From: Nectonema munidae
Taxonomy: Eukaryota > Nematomorpha > Nectonematoida > Nectonematidae
DNA length: 64,000 nt
Assembly (NCBI GenBank): GCA_030549495.1
Contig: JAUIRK010001059.1
Location: 620,001-684,000 of the forward strand
Direction: 5' to 3'
Made by a program: the position numbers and the translations under genes. Below the pieces are notes generated by a model. The model saw only the letters and a program-made list of their open reading frames with translations. It ran no database searches and had not been told where the DNA came from. Of the stretch, positions 1 through 11,500 are shown piece after piece. Numbering within the stretch: position 1 is the stretch's first letter; every line of letters starts with the position of its first letter.

Positions 1-767
1 CAGAGTGTCTTCGATCCCAGGATAGAAAGATCACAGTATACTATCTTCTAAAGAATACTACATCTCTCTGTCAACCACTTGATCAAAGCATCATCAACGC
101 AGTGAAGAGTAACTACAAGAAACATATTGTAAAAGCGATCGTCGATGAGAATGCTGATGTTGTAGATTTCTTGAAAAAGTTTAACATCAAGGATGCGATT
201 TATACTACAGCCAGGGGAGTGACATCACACAAAAGTGTATTATTAACTTCTGGTCCAAGGGTCTTCCATATCCCAAGAATGAAGATGACAATGGTGAAGA
301 CGAAGACTTCTGGGGATTCTCTCAAGCAGAAGTGGAAGCTGGGGAGGATCTCATTAAACAGAACTTGGTCAATATTTCCAGAGAAGAACAAGAGCAGCGA
401 ACCTTCCTAGAGTGGATGAAAGCGTGGGAGGAGGATGAAGACAACATCTCAATAGCACAGCTTCTCACAGATCAGCAAATCCTCAGCAATGCTGTGCCAG
501 CATTGGCCAATACAGAATCACCTGCAGCTACATCACAACATACTGCTGAGCTACTCACTTCTGATCAGGTTGATCACGAGATGGACAGACAGTTTAAGAA
601 GGTCTCTGCAAAAGATGCTGTCTTTGGTGAATAACTGCTGAAACTCTTTGAGCAGCAAGGCATGTCATTGGAAATCCTGCAAATACATAATCTTCTTCGT
701 AAGACTAAGAAGATAGAATCAGGCCACAAGGCAGAAGACAATTGATGACTTCTTCAAGAAACAGTAG
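1..767 (+). pseudogene. Tigger/jerky-type transposase, C-terminal remnant
   Basis: This is the 3' part of a pogo-superfamily (Tigger/jerky) DDE transposase, cut by the window edge. The start reads LLKNTTSL and then DQSIINAVKSNYKK, matching the family signature around PPNTTSLIQPLDQGII. An acidic helical segment follows (FLEWMKAWEEDEDNIS), and the frame ends with QKTIDDFFKKQ and a TAG at 765-767, the usual tail of these proteins. The reading frame changes at least twice, near 330-400 and again near 632, where a stop interrupts FGE before LLKLFEQQG resumes in another frame. It is therefore a decayed copy. The 47-kb element has the same family tail but a clearly different sequence, so the two are not recent sisters. 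The catalytic domain would lie left of the window. Confidence 0.75.
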
Positions 768-2017
768 TGTTCGGCTTTCTGATCACAATCCGTATTTCTA
801 TATTTCTATACATATAACTGATGTTTATATGACTTTAGCAGATTTTTGTTGTATATGAACAATTATTTGAATTTTCATGTTAAATAAATAAATAAATATT
901 TGTTACACTCGAAACTGTACCATGATATCTTAAGTCAAGTAGGTCTCTATTAAAATAGTCTAATATTTGTCTGATTCTTATTAATGGAATTACCCCCTAA
1001 ACTTCGTTAAATATGTTTATAGATATTTGTATACTTATATCTTAATTGTGACAATACACGGACCAGATAATTCACGGGGGGGGGGGGGGGGGGGGGGGGG
1101 GGTAGTCCCAGTGATCGTGTATTAAGGGGGGGGGGGGGGGGGGCTACTGTATCATCACTGAATTCAGAATATGTACTTGAAAATGGGCATATACGTGTAA
1201 AAAACTTTATATAATTATTAGTTTCTTTTTGAAGTGAGCTTTCAGATATAAATTAATTTTTTGACAGGTTTGATTGATTTTGATAAAAAAAAATGTACAT
1301 CACCACTAAATTCAGCATAGTTGATATAGTTGCTATATTAAAAATATTTATGGATTTACGCCCCCAGCACTTGAGCGAACAAATTTAGGCCAGCATTAAT
1401 AGGGTTAAAAATTTAGAGCTAATATAAATCTATCTGCACTAACGAAGTGTTGACACTTTTCGCAAAAATTCCAAAGTCTCCTAATTTTTTAATTTAGTCT
1501 TCTAAGAAATTAAGGATTTTTATTATTTTGAAAAAAAGACGCCCCTTTTTTCTTACTTTTTTATTTTTCGCTACACCACTACCCTCCCCTTTAAAAATTT
1601 GAAGGTGTGCCCTTCATGACAACAGATTCTACTTAACTTATAATCAATGACCGTTGGAAAATAAAGCTACTTTATAAACTTTAAGACTGAATATATAAAA
1701 ATTTTCGAAACGATAAAAAAATTTGAAACCCATCACAATAATAAAAAAAAGTAGTCATCCGTAGCATTCGAGTCGTTAGCGGATATCCAAACTCGGCAAT
1801 TATTTCAGCATCTATTATATATATGATTTGAGGTTTACAAAAAACCCATTTTAGTTTAGTTATTAATATTTCTAAAAAAAAAAAAGATAAATATATTTTG
1901 AATACTAATTCATTAAAGTTGTAGATCTGTGAATTGGTAAACTGCACTCGACAAGCTAACAATAATCTATTTTCAATAAATTTTTATATTAATGCAATTA
2001 GATAAGAAAAAAAATAC
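768..2017. other. AT-rich non-coding stretch
   Basis: No gene recognised. The YY1-like duplicate on the minus strand would continue into this stretch as intron, because its last visible exon ends in a GT donor at 2017. I looked for C2H2 finger codons on the minus strand here and saw none. The only structured part is the pair of G runs at 1076-1143. Confidence 0.6.
1076..1143 (+). repeat. Two long poly-G runs (27 and 18 G)
   Basis: A run of 27 G (1076-1102) is followed by a 23-base spacer and a run of 18 G (1126-1143). In this window long G or C runs otherwise sit just inside the ends of hAT elements (20079-20096, 21388-21466, 35145 area, 44120-44135), so this pair may mark a decayed hAT end. 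No terminal repeat is recognisable here. The exact run lengths may be affected by assembly or sequencing error. Confidence 0.6.
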
Positions 2018-2684
2018 TTTGCAAATGCAGCCAATTGTTGGGGATCACTTAAATCCAAACCTTTCGTTATAGGAATGGAGGATAAATGTTGGCTGTTAAA
2101 ATTTGTTGGCGATGAGGGATCAAACGAAGAATTTTTGAAGTTATTTTCACGCATGTATTCAGTTAAATCAGGATCTGGATCACTTTCATCTAATTTTTTG
2201 TCATCTATTTTATAATAGATTCAAAATGTAACATTTATATATAAATTGTAAATTTAAGTTTACTAGGAGACCAAGTTGAAACAGTAAACTCACCTCCTGG
2301 CGTATTAATTTTTATTTGCTTTTGTTCCCATTTTTTGCCCCTTTTATGATTATTTTCAACCTTTTTTCCTGTTTTAGTTACTCTTTCATGTTTTCCTTTC
2401 TTAGCTTTTTTAGTAGTAGGGATATTAATGTCTTTAGAAGAAACAGAATCAGGGAGAGGCACTTGATCATACATTATATCTTCAACATCCCCAACGATTT
2501 CTTCCCTAGGTTGTAAAATCATCTCATTAACTCCATCCTCAAAAGATTGATAAGAAAACAAATTGTTAGTATCAACAGTAAACTGAGTAACAGATTCTTC
2601 TAAATTATCGACAGGAATTGCTTCAATTTCAACTTCTTGTAAATCAGTTGGCATATCAATTTCAGAATGTAATGTGTAGGCCAT
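2018..2684 (-). CDS. YY1/Pho-like duplicate, first two coding exons only
   Basis: A second copy of the 5' coding part of the YY1 gene, inverted and 24 kb from it. Exon 1 runs from ATG at 2684-2682 to 2264, a 59-bp GT-AG intron occupies 2263-2205, and exon 2 runs 2204-2018 with donor GTATTT. The spliced length is 608 nt, one codon shorter than the main gene (611 nt), with the same phase-2 end and no stop. The conserved start MPTDLQEVEIEA, the acidic middle (QPREEIVGDVED), the REPO core KKWEQKQIKI and the end SDPQQLAAFAK are all present. The intron is conserved, so this is a DNA-level duplication, not a retrocopy. Inside REPO the main gene's TLEGEF reads TPGGEF. Four C2H2 finger exons should follow, but none is seen down to position 1. 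They may lie beyond the window, since the main gene's equivalent intron is 4.6 kb, or may be lost. Confidence 0.8.
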
Positions 2685-3301
2685 CAACACTAAGAAAATT
2701 TTACTTGTACAAAGTAAATTAGAGGATCTAGAAATAAAAAAATTTTAATTTATTAATTTTAAATATAAATTAATCTTAAAAGGTGATATAAAATGAGGTT
2801 AATAAACATTAATTATGAAATTTATACTTATTTTATAAAGTTTTGAAAAATTTCCAATAAATTATGGTAGACATTTTAAAGATGTTGAAATATAAAGAAT
2901 GTCAGTTCAATGATATATATCAAAATTATTTATAATACATCTATAATTCTTTCATCAAAAAATATTTTCAATTTAATTATAAATTTACTCATCAGTATTG
3001 TTGTTCCAAAATTTGTGGTTTAAGTGAACTCTTAACTGTTTAAAAAGAAAGTTATCCCCAATTCTTAAATTATTTCCAATTGTCGAGGAACTCTTAATTC
3101 TATAATTTTAAATTTGGAAAACATCAGTAAGGCTATTTAAAAGACTCTTTCTTCTGTTTCTACTAATGTCTTAATTTTTCACTAAGGAATTTTATATTCA
3201 AAATTAAATTGAGGTTTTCTACAAAGTTGTCAGATTTATTGATTTTCATCGGTAAATTATGATCACGATTTTATGTAAATATTTCCTAAAATCTATTAGA
3301 A
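2685..3301. other. Upstream flank of YY1 duplicate, no gene seen
   Basis: AT-rich sequence 5' of the minus-strand YY1-like copy. Just upstream of its ATG it does not obviously resemble the flank of the main gene at 26400-26466, so the duplicated block probably starts close to the coding exon. No promoter element can be named. Confidence 0.5.
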
Positions 3302-3440
3302 TTTTTTTTTTTGACAGGGTGTTTCATGCAAGGGAAGTAGAAACTTCCATATCTGCACTGATGAACTTTTTATGATAAGTCAATGGCATCGCCGGGATTC
3401 GAACACGAATCCATTTTTCATGGCATCGCGGGATTAGAAT
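3302..3440 (-). repeat. tRNA-derived SINE, family B (minus copy)
   Basis: Read on the minus strand this copy contains the pol III B-box-like string GTTCGAATCCCGGCGATGCC, then a tRNA-unrelated body (TTATCATAAAAAGTTCATC, GCAGATATGGAAGTTTCTAC), ending in an A-rich tail. The same body occurs at 5399-5545 on the plus strand. The head is truncated or rearranged: a second GGCATCGCGGGATT sits next to the first. It is not a working tRNA, because there is no acceptor stem or anticodon arm. Confidence 0.7.
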
Positions 3441-3715
3441 TACTTTTGAAAAAAATTAAATATGTTTACAGCTCTTTCTAGAGTCTACCTAGCTACGTGA
3501 CTGATAATTGCTATGTGTTTCAAGTTATATAAGATTATAAATTTTAAAGAGGGTATATAATTTATTTGAGTATTAATATAAATGAATTTTCTTTGATAAG
3601 TTTTGACTAAACTTCCTTTGATGAAGTTAATGATGTTATGGAAATCATGTTTACAAACAATACATCTCTGTCAACCACTAGTTCTCCAAATGTATTATTT
3701 TATATAATCTTGTTT

Positions 3716-3814
3716 TTAAATATAATTTCTTCTTTTTTTCTTTATTTCTTTCTTTCTTTTTTTTCTTTTCTTTCTTTCTTCCTTTTTTCCTTTACTTTCT
3801 TTCTTTTTTCCTTT

Positions 3815-3846
<32 letters not shown>

Positions 3847-3848
3847 GT
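3716..3848 (+). repeat. Pyrimidine microsatellite (TTTC)n and variants
   Basis: About 130 bases of TTTC/TTCC/TTTTTC repeats that become pure (TTTC)n at the right end. The open frames across it in both directions (poly F/S/L or poly K/E/R) are simple-repeat artefacts. No other feature is seen between 3441 and 4246. Confidence 0.9.
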
Positions 3849-4260
3849 AATCGTTTATTTTTTGGTTTACCAAAAAAATAACAAAATTTCAACTTTTTCA
3901 AAATGCATGTGGGAGATCTGTTTTGGACATTAAAAAGCATGAAAGTATTTACAATGAGTTGATAGAACTTCACTGGTTGAAAATTGAATAGAGAATTGCT
4001 TTAAAATACTTAAGATAATTCATTAATATTTGTATTTATCGCAGCCTAAGCAATTAACAAAGCCTTTGAAAATTTGTTATTATGCTATTTCAAAGCTATA
4101 TACCTGAAACTAGAACAAATGATAATGAAAGACTTTTCTCCTACTTTGACTATAAATTATGACATTCATTCTTTTTAAATTTGAGATGTCCTGAAAAATC
4201 TTATTATTTTTTAAAATGATTTGAATATATATATTTAATTATTTCTATACCTATTTTCGT

Positions 4261-4419
4261 TTGAGCCTCAATGGTTGTTAGGGTGTATCTCTCAGCTTAA
4301 CAGTTCCCCAAGGCTCCCAACTCTAAAAACTAATTCACAAAAACTGTGATTAACCATCTTAAGCATAATGCGAGCATATTGCCTTACGGCTGAAAGTGCT
4401 TTGATATCTCCAACCAACC
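4261..4419 (+). repeat. SINE, family A, with 14-bp target duplication
   Basis: A 159-bp element flanked by a perfect 14-bp duplication ATACCTATTTTCGT (4247-4260 and 4420-4433). It carries CTCAGCTTAACAG near the head and ends in GATATCTCCAACCAACC. Other copies lie at 8040-8200 (-), 40194-40368 (+) and 53935-54010 (+). The 40-kb copy keeps a B-box-like GGTTCAATCCC, which suggests a tRNA-like pol III promoter; in this copy the B box is degraded. The long TSD implies LINE-driven integration. The partner LINE is not known. Confidence 0.75.
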
Positions 4420-4433
4420 ATACCTATTTTCGT

Positions 4434-5212
4434 GACTGTAGTTGAAGGAGGCCGTAGTTATGTATTAAAAATATATCTTCTTTTTCTTTAACAACATATA
4501 ATTAATAAGTTCCAAAAGTCTAAAATATAATTTTTTATATTATTTGAATGAAGATAAAGATAAAGGTAGATTTTCAAACAAATATTTATTACTAACATAA
4601 TATTCATAACTCGATTTTAATTAAAAGCAAGTTATTCAATATGCTTAATGAAATGTTAACTTATTATTAAATATTAACGATAGCACATTAACACTTTTTA
4701 TTTCATTGAATTCCAAAAGAAAACTATATTTTTTCAGAAATTTACATACATTGTTATTTACGCTTTTTTAAAAGAAAGTTTTTGATATTACATCATTCAT
4801 AAATTAAACCCAACTCTTTGTTAATTAACGTATCTAAATCAAATGTTTCATCACTCTTCGTTCTTGGCAAACGAAAATATACGGTAGGACTTTTACACCC
4901 CGCAAATATACACAAATACACACCAATATGTTCTTTATTTATAAATAAGAACTTGAAATCAAAAATAATATTAAATAAATGCTTAAGATAAAAAGATATA
5001 CATATATAAGTAGGAACGAATAGAGTATTGTTATGTATTTTTATTCTCCCAAAATCTTGCCAAATTAAAAAGTTATCAAACTTACTATTATAAAATAATT
5101 ATATTGTTATATTTTAAGTTATTATTATAATACAAACAATTTTAATTAAAAGAAAAAGGAATACCTAAAAAAATGGAAATTGCATTTCGCTAGCATATGG
5201 AAAAGTCCAATA
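4434..5212. repeat. Remnant of TIR element family M, left half
   Basis: From about 4878 (CGGTAGGACTTTTACACC) this AT-rich stretch parallels 13710-14164: a terminal motif, ACACAAATACACACCAATAT, an internal TTTATAAATAAGAACTTG, and an end at CTTACTATTATAAAATAATT near 5083-5100. This is the non-autonomous DNA transposon called family M here. 4434-4877 is plain AT-rich DNA with no recognisable feature. Confidence 0.55.
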
Positions 5213-5690
5213 ATGGGTCTAACTTTTTACCCAAACTCACCCAAACTTGGTTTTATTTTTTCTTCCATTAAAATTATTATATAAGAAACTATCATTATAG
5301 AATATTTTATTGCTTTTTTAGGGTTACTGGTAGTTATAGCTTTTAAATAGATTGTTCAAAATTTAACTAAAAAATCTAGTCTTATAAAAATATAATTTGG
5401 GCTGGCGGGCTGATAGGTAGAGGCGTCGCCCTCGGATCCAAAGCCTTTGGGTTCGAATCCCGGCGATGCCATCGACTTATCATAAAAAGTTCATCAGTGC
5501 AGATATGGAAGTTTCTACTTCCTTTGCATGAAACACCATGTCAAAAAAAATATATATATTTAGAAGAAGAGATCAAAAAATAAGAAAAAATAAAAATAGA
5601 GTTTGGGAGAATTTGGGTAAAAAGTAAGACACTAGAGTTTGGATGAGTTTAGAAGAGTTTAGTTAAAAAGTAAGACCGGACAATGAGTTT
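5213..5690. mobile_element. MITE of family M with terminal inverted repeats
   Basis: The left end GGTCTAACTTTTTACCCAAA followed by CTCACCCAAACTT is mirrored by the right end AGTTTGG...GTTAAAAAGTAAGACCGG at about 5629-5687. The same outward motif (ACTTTTTACCC) bounds copies at 13710 and 19715. It has no coding capacity. It contains a family B SINE (5399-5545). The right end abuts R1-like LINE sequence that begins mid-RT, so the MITE either inserted into that LINE or joined it by deletion. No clear target duplication was identified. Confidence 0.55.
5399..5545 (+). repeat. tRNA-derived SINE, family B
   Basis: The head carries A-box-like GGGCTGATAGGTAGAGGCG and B-box GGTTCGAATCCCGGCGATGC in the usual spacing of a tRNA gene. 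A shared body with TTATCATAAAAAGTTCATC and an A-rich tail follow. The acceptor stem does not close, so this is a retroposon head and not a tRNA gene. It is nested in the MITE 5213-5690. Related copies are at 3302-3440 (-) and, more distantly, 33655-33830. Confidence 0.75.
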
Positions 5691-7873
5691 AACTCTGCAT
5701 GGCACCATGCGATCCTCCATAATCTTATTGAAAATAAATAGCCACTTTATATTATCAAATTCATACAAAACTACCTAAACAACCGCATTTTAATTTTCTT
5801 CTACAACAACAACATCCACATTAAACAACTCTCCCTTTCTACACCACAAGGGGGTTGCATTTCTGACATCTTATGGCTCATACTCATCAATCCACTCTTA
5901 TCATACATAAATTCTAACTCACACTTTGCTCAATGTTATTCTGATGATATTTTCTTTACATTTACCAACACAAATCAAAACACAGTTATTACCAATGCTA
6001 CTAACCTCTTAAACCAAATCGATACACTTGCACCAAAATACAAAATCCATTTTAACACCTCCAAGCTGAATGTAATTCACTTTACACGCAAAAGAATCTC
6101 ACCACAACCTCTTTACACAAATTCATCTAATCTCATCACACCTGTCACTCACCTAAAATATCTTGGCATTACTTTCCAATCCAACCTAAAATTCTTTCTA
6201 CATCTAAAGAATGTACTCTCCAAACTAACATATACAATCTTTCTATTCAAAAAAACCATATCATACAAATGGGGTCTCCACCCAAAAATTTCCAAATATA
6301 TATACTCTTCTATTGTCTTACCTATTATTCAATACGGTATTCTATCACAGGGTCACACTCTAAAACTACAAAATACCAGACCCCTCATAAACAAAATTCA
6401 CCGCACCTGCTTCCTCACCATTACAAACACCTATCACACTACCTCAACTTCTAAACTTGAACTTTTCACGCACACTCTCCCTATCCTATATAAACTACAA
6501 TTAACAATTGTAAATCATTACTCCAAAACTTTCAAAGCATTACCCTCTATCCATCACTTCACCACGTTATACACACCCTTCTCATTCAAAATGCTTCCAT
6601 ATTTTGCCACCATCTGCAACAAATACATTCCACATATTACCCACTACTCTATATCACCTGAAATCCATCGTATCTCTCTTATTAATCCTTCTAAAATTAC
6701 GCCCTACAATCTGGTCTTATGCAAACACAAAAACATCGCTATCAACCTAATCAAAAAGCAACGCTCAGATCCCACTCTTACAAAACACTTATTTATTTTT
6801 ACCGACCGTTTCAAAATTGCATTCCATGCTTCAGCTGCCTACGCTTTTAACATCACCAATTCTCTAACTCCGTTTACATCTATGGTCCTACATGCTGACT
6901 CCAACACCTTATCATACGAAACAGAAACTATTGCTATTTTAGCTGCCTGTAATCACCTCATAGACAATCTTCACATCTACTGCCTCAACTTTATTCAAAT
7001 ACACTTTTACACCGATGTCCAAAACATCATCAACGACCTAAATCTTAATCACAAAATCCCTCAATCTTCTTACAGCTTAGACACAAAACTTCTCCAACTT
7101 TCCAATTATTTCAACATAACAATCTATTGGTCTCCCTCACACTCCACCTGCACTGAAAACAATAGTGTTGACAGACTATCTAAAACACTACCTTCAAGTA
7201 CGCATTCCTTTATCTTACCTTCTCTCTCTCTTTATCCACTATCATTAAAGCCGCATATGCATCTATACTGAACACATGGTCATCTCTTGATATCGCACCA
7301 CCCTTGATAAACTTTGCCATTCACAACAAAAACATCACTCTCTCCCGCAACTCCATCAAGTGGTCCTCATCACACTGCCTAACCTATTCCTACTTCTATA
7401 GATTCAAACTTCACAACAATCCATTATGTAGATTTGGTTGCCCTTACATCGAAACACCCCTACACATAATACTCTACTGCCCAATTTATAACGATTTGCA
7501 TGTTAAACTACTTAATTTCTGTAATCTACACTTTAACGAACCTCCTACTTCTCTATATGATTTTTTACAACATCCAATTATACTTCAAGAAATCTCCATT
7601 TTAATTAACAAAATAGAACCAATCCTTATCGCACACAAAAATCTTATTCCACCAACACCTCTTAATTAATTATACTCTTATCATCCTTTACTTTATATAC
7701 CGAACACAAATATTACATACAATTTTTCTCCTAGAATACTAGAATTCTACAATGTTTCTTTAACTAAACTCCACGCAATCATCAAATCCCAAAGTCTAAC
7801 AACCTGCAAGCATATCAGCCAAAGTCTGGAAAGTGCTTAGAGATTTCCTCACTCACTCACTCACTCACTCACC
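5691..7873 (+). mobile_element. R1/LOA-like LINE, 5'-truncated copy 1
   Basis: The sequence starts within the RT fingers/palm (SAWHHAIL, compare NAWHPAIL in the full copy) and runs through STPQGGCISDILW, the active site CYSDDI, HLKYLGITFQSNL, an RNase H domain (FIFTDRF, ETETIAILAACNHL, HFYTDVQNI) and a C-terminal Cys/His knuckle (CRFGC...PLHIILYC). The protein frame is broken in several places, the latest near 7270, and stops at about 7667. The 3' UTR has the family end GCAAGCATATCAGCC...AAGTGCTTAGAGATTTC, then a (TCAC)n tail at 7849-7873. The sense strand is strikingly C-rich and G-poor. The first RNase H Asp is present (FTD), but the family's DASKS reads DRFKI. Confidence 0.85.
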
Positions 7874-8035
7874 CAAACAATGAAAACAAATTTAAACATT
7901 CAGAGAATAAGTTAAATATATATAAAAGAAATAAAATGAAGAATATTCTCAGCATAAAACTAATATAAATTATTAATTTGAAATTGATTATAAAAAATAA
8001 AAAAGGAATTAAAACATTAAAATAATAACTTGGTT
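7874..8035 (-). repeat. Family M MITE, right half
   Basis: Read on the minus strand this matches 19510-19700: CAAGTTATTATTTTAATG, AATTAATAATTTATATTAG, TTTAAATTTGTTTTCATTG, then the end motif TTTGGGTGAGTGAG. It starts exactly where the LINE tail stops and ends at the family A SINE. The same MITE-SINE junction occurs at 40369. Confidence 0.6.
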
Positions 8036-8039
8036 TTTT

Positions 8040-8202
8040 ATTTGGTTTGGTGGATATCTAAGCTCTTTCTCCTGTAAGGCTATAAGCTCGCATTATGCTT
8101 GAGATAGTTAATCATAGATTTTGTAATTTTTGTTTTTAGGATTCAAGAGCCTTTGTGATTGAACCCCTGAACTTGAAGGGTTAAGCTGAGTGGTAGACAC
8201 TA
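8040..8202 (-). repeat. SINE, family A (minus copy)
   Basis: On the minus strand: GTGTCTACCACTCAGCTTAA, then B-box-like GGGGTTCAATCAC, ending in GATATCCACCAAACC. It joins the family M sequence at the same point as the 40-kb copy. The tRNA-like end is followed (on plus, 8203-8280) by a (GAA)n microsatellite. Confidence 0.7.
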
Positions 8203-8280
8203 AAGAAGAAGAAGAAGAAGAAGAAGAAGAAGAAGAAGAAGAAGAAGAAGAAAAAGAAAAAGAAGAAGAAGAAGAAGAAT
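8203..8280 (+). repeat. (GAA)n microsatellite
   Basis: Roughly 25 GAA/AAA triplets next to the head of the family A SINE. The minus-strand reading is a poly-serine frame with no other protein feature; I do not regard it as a gene. Confidence 0.9.
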
Positions 8281-8448
8281 TTATTTCATACATACACCAC
8301 AGAGATATAACAGAGTCAAAAATGAATTAAAAAGTAAATGAAATTATGAAACATTGAATTTGTGAGATTTGTAAAAAAAAAAAAGGTAAAGTATGTATAG
8401 GATGGTTGAAAAAGGCTCATAAGAACCGCTCGTATCCTATCACCCTAG

Positions 8449-8510
8449 GTAGATAGGTAGGTAGGTAGGTAGGTAGGTAGGTAGGTAGGTAGGTAGGTAG
8501 GTAGGTAGGT
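8449..8510 (-). repeat. (TACC)n LINE tail
   Basis: About 15 copies of GGTA on plus, directly at the 3' end of LINE copy 2. The period is four, so this is not the arthropod TTAGG telomere repeat. The full-length copy has the same unit at 14165-14184, while copy 1 ends in (TCAC)n. Confidence 0.9.
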
Positions 8511-11500
8511 ATGGAGATTTCTAAGCACTTTCCAGCTGGAGCTGATATGCTTGCAAGTCTGCTAGAATTTAGTCTTCAAAGTGTAAGTTTAGTCTTTGTG
8601 GGTCTTTCTAAAATAGAAAGGAAAATTTGGAAGATTTTCATGGCTGTTGACACTAGACTGTTGTGTAGAATGTATGGGTTAGTGATGATAATGGCTTATT
8701 GTTATTGGATATTTGAGGGAGGAATGAGTGTTTGGTTTGCAGAGAGTATTGGTTCGATTGTGGTTATGAGAAAAGAGAGATGTTTGATGAGTAATGGGTG
8801 TTGTAGAAGATCATGTAGAGAGGATGGAATATCTTTAAAAAAGTAGCGGCTTTTTTCAAGGAGTTGGTGTCGTTGAGAATGAAAAATTGGACAAAAAAGG
8901 AGAATATGTATAGGTGTTTTAATGTACGAACAACTGAAACGACAGAAAGGTTTTGAGTGAAGTTTGAATTTGAAGAAGTATGTATTACAAGGGCAATGGG
9001 ATGAGAGCCAGTGAATGATGTTCCGAGAGAGTGAGTGTAAGTGTTTGTTTAAAATGAGTTATGATAATGGCATAGATGTCGGAAGTGATGTGATGGTTGA
9101 GTCAATAGATTGTTGCCACTGCAGTAGTGTAGAGTTAGTTATAGTGTTTGTAAATGTGGAGATGGGTAGAGAAAATAGGGGCAGGATCTGTGAATCGGAT
9201 ATTTTTGATTTTGCAACGTAATCGACGAGGTAATTTTCGAAACAGCTGGAATGAGCTGGGTACCAGATGATTTTTAATTCAAAGTGATTAGATAGGTGAA
9301 TAAGTTTGCTTGCTAAACTATAAGTTGAGTGTGAGATTTTGTTTTCAAGTTTTAGGTCATTTATTAAATTTTGCGAGTCTGTGAAAAAAGTGATATATTT
9401 GAAGGAGGTAGAAAAGGAAGTTAGGTTATTAAGGAGAATGTTGCAGGATAGTAATACTGCATGAATTTCTGTTTCGTGTGCAGTGATTTCTGGATCTAGG
9501 TTTGTGTGTTGGAAAAGGAATGGTTTTTTTGTGTTTTGTAGGAAGAATTGGCATGCAGCTGAAGAGCTGTGTTGTGATTTGGAAACGTCAGTGAAAATTG
9601 AAAGCGAACTGATAGTATTTTTTCTACGTTGGTGAGCTATAGAGTTTAGGGCAAGATATCTATGGTGACAGATGTTAGTGGTGTAAAGAGGAGACGAAGA
9701 AGGGTGGATGAGCTCAATTGGGTGATTTAATGGTAGCACTTGATAAGATGTTTTGTTAGGAGCAAACTGAATTAATAAGGAATTGTAGTACTGCAGTGAT
9801 TGGGATGTTTGGGTTGTGTATAGGTTGGTGAAAGGATGTGGTGGGGGTGTAGAGCAGAAAGTTATAAGGTAATTTTTAAGAAGCGTTTTCTTTAGATTGA
9901 GATGTAGGGGTAGCGTGTTAGTGAATAATTCAAGTTTTGTAGTTGGTGTAGTGTGATAGGCATTGGTGATAGAAAGGAGACACAGGCGATGAATTTTGTT
10001 AATATGAGTAAGGGATGACTGATGTCTCAACTCTGAGCCCCATGAAAGAACTCCATATTTGAGGACAGGGAAAATGAGACTTTTATAAATGAACTTTGTG
10101 ATTTTTGGGGAAAGTCCCCATTTGTAAGAAATTCCGTTTTTATGAGAGAAAACGTTTTGACTAATTTTTGTGAGCTGCTTTTGAAATGAGTAGAGAATTT
10201 TAAGTTGGGTTGGAAAGTGAGACCAAGATATTTTACTTGGTTCTGTAGATCTAATTTGTTTGTTGTGTTAAGTTGTAAGGGTAAAGGTTTGATTCTTTTG
10301 CGTGTGAAATGAATTAAGTAGGATTTATTAGGGTTAAAGGAAATTTTGTATTGTTGCGCTTTGAATTGAATTTGTTTTAGTAAGGAAGCAGATTATTTAA
10401 GATTTTCGTTTTGCTCAGAACTAGAAAAAGAGAAAAGAAGGTCGTCGAAATATCCCTGAGAAAAGTCAGAGTTGTTGTTGATAAAAGCAAGAAGGGGGTT
10501 GATGAGTATTAACCAAAGTAGGTCAGATAAGCTGCCACATTGAGGAGTAGAGAGAGAGAGCTCGCGAATATATTGTTGTTTTCAGTTAGAATTAGAATGC
10601 GATGGTTGAGGTAATTGTGTATGAACTTTATCATGTATGTGGGGTAGGTCTTATCTATGAGGTTGTTAATGATAGCTGGGTTCCAGGCAGTGGTAAAAGC
10701 ATTTTCGATATCTAGGAATAAAGTTAGGCTATTTTATGATTTTTTAGTGCAGATACGAGGTAAAGCGTGAGGCGAGAAAGTGCTATTTCTGAGTTTTTGT
10801 TGGGAAGATAGGCAAATTGGTTAGCGTGAATAAGTCGATTTTTTAAGCTATAATGTAGCAGTCTCTTTCTGAGAATTTTTTCTAAAATTTTGCCTATTGT
10901 CGGTAAAAGAGATATGGAGCGCCAATTTTTTATGTTATTGGGATCTCGATTGGGTTTAGGAATCAAGATTAATTTGCTAATTTTCCAGATATAGGGAAAT
11001 TAGCCTTGTCTTAAGCAACTGTTGAATAATTGAAGTATGTGGTTATAGATAATATGGTATGCTTTGCGAACGTGTTTCATGGATATGTGGTCGTAGCTGC
11101 ATGCACGTTTGGGTTTAAAGGAGTTTACCGCGTTGCTGAGTTCTGTAATGGTGATTCGTGGAAAATCAAAGGTGTTGCTATTGCGTAGATATGATTGAGT
11201 TTTTAGTCTTATGATGGTATTGTGAATGTTGTCGGTTGTTAGTGAATCGGATGGAAAATGTGAAGTAAGAAAGGAGGGGTTCAAGTGTAATGTTTTAGTG
11301 TTGTTTGCTGGAAGTATATGGGGAGGTAAAGGAGATGAGGATTTTTTATTAGTGATTTTATGAATAGTGCCCCAGGGGTTGGAAGGAGTTTGAGTGGTGA
11401 ATTTTTTCCAGGCTTGTTTTTTAGCTTTATTGATTTCTTTTTTGTATAAATTTTTTAGTAGGAAGTGATGTTGAATGTTATCATGGGTGTTTATTTTTCT

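Noticed and set aside
2018-2684. Processed (retro) copy of YY1
   Set aside because: The small REPO intron with its splice sites is conserved, so the copy arose at DNA level.
3638-3973. Phe/Ser-rich or Lys/Glu-rich proteins on the two strands
   Set aside because: They are simple-repeat translations of (TTTC)n.
5399-5475. Possible tRNA gene (A and B boxes with good spacing)
   Set aside because: The acceptor stem does not pair, and the head is followed by a shared non-tRNA body found again at 3302-3440, so it is a SINE head.
8108-8293. Poly-serine protein
   Set aside because: It reads through a (GAA)n microsatellite and a SINE.
8451-8510. Telomere-like repeat (GGTA)n
   Set aside because: The period is four and it sits exactly at a LINE 3' end; arthropod telomere repeats are TTAGG.
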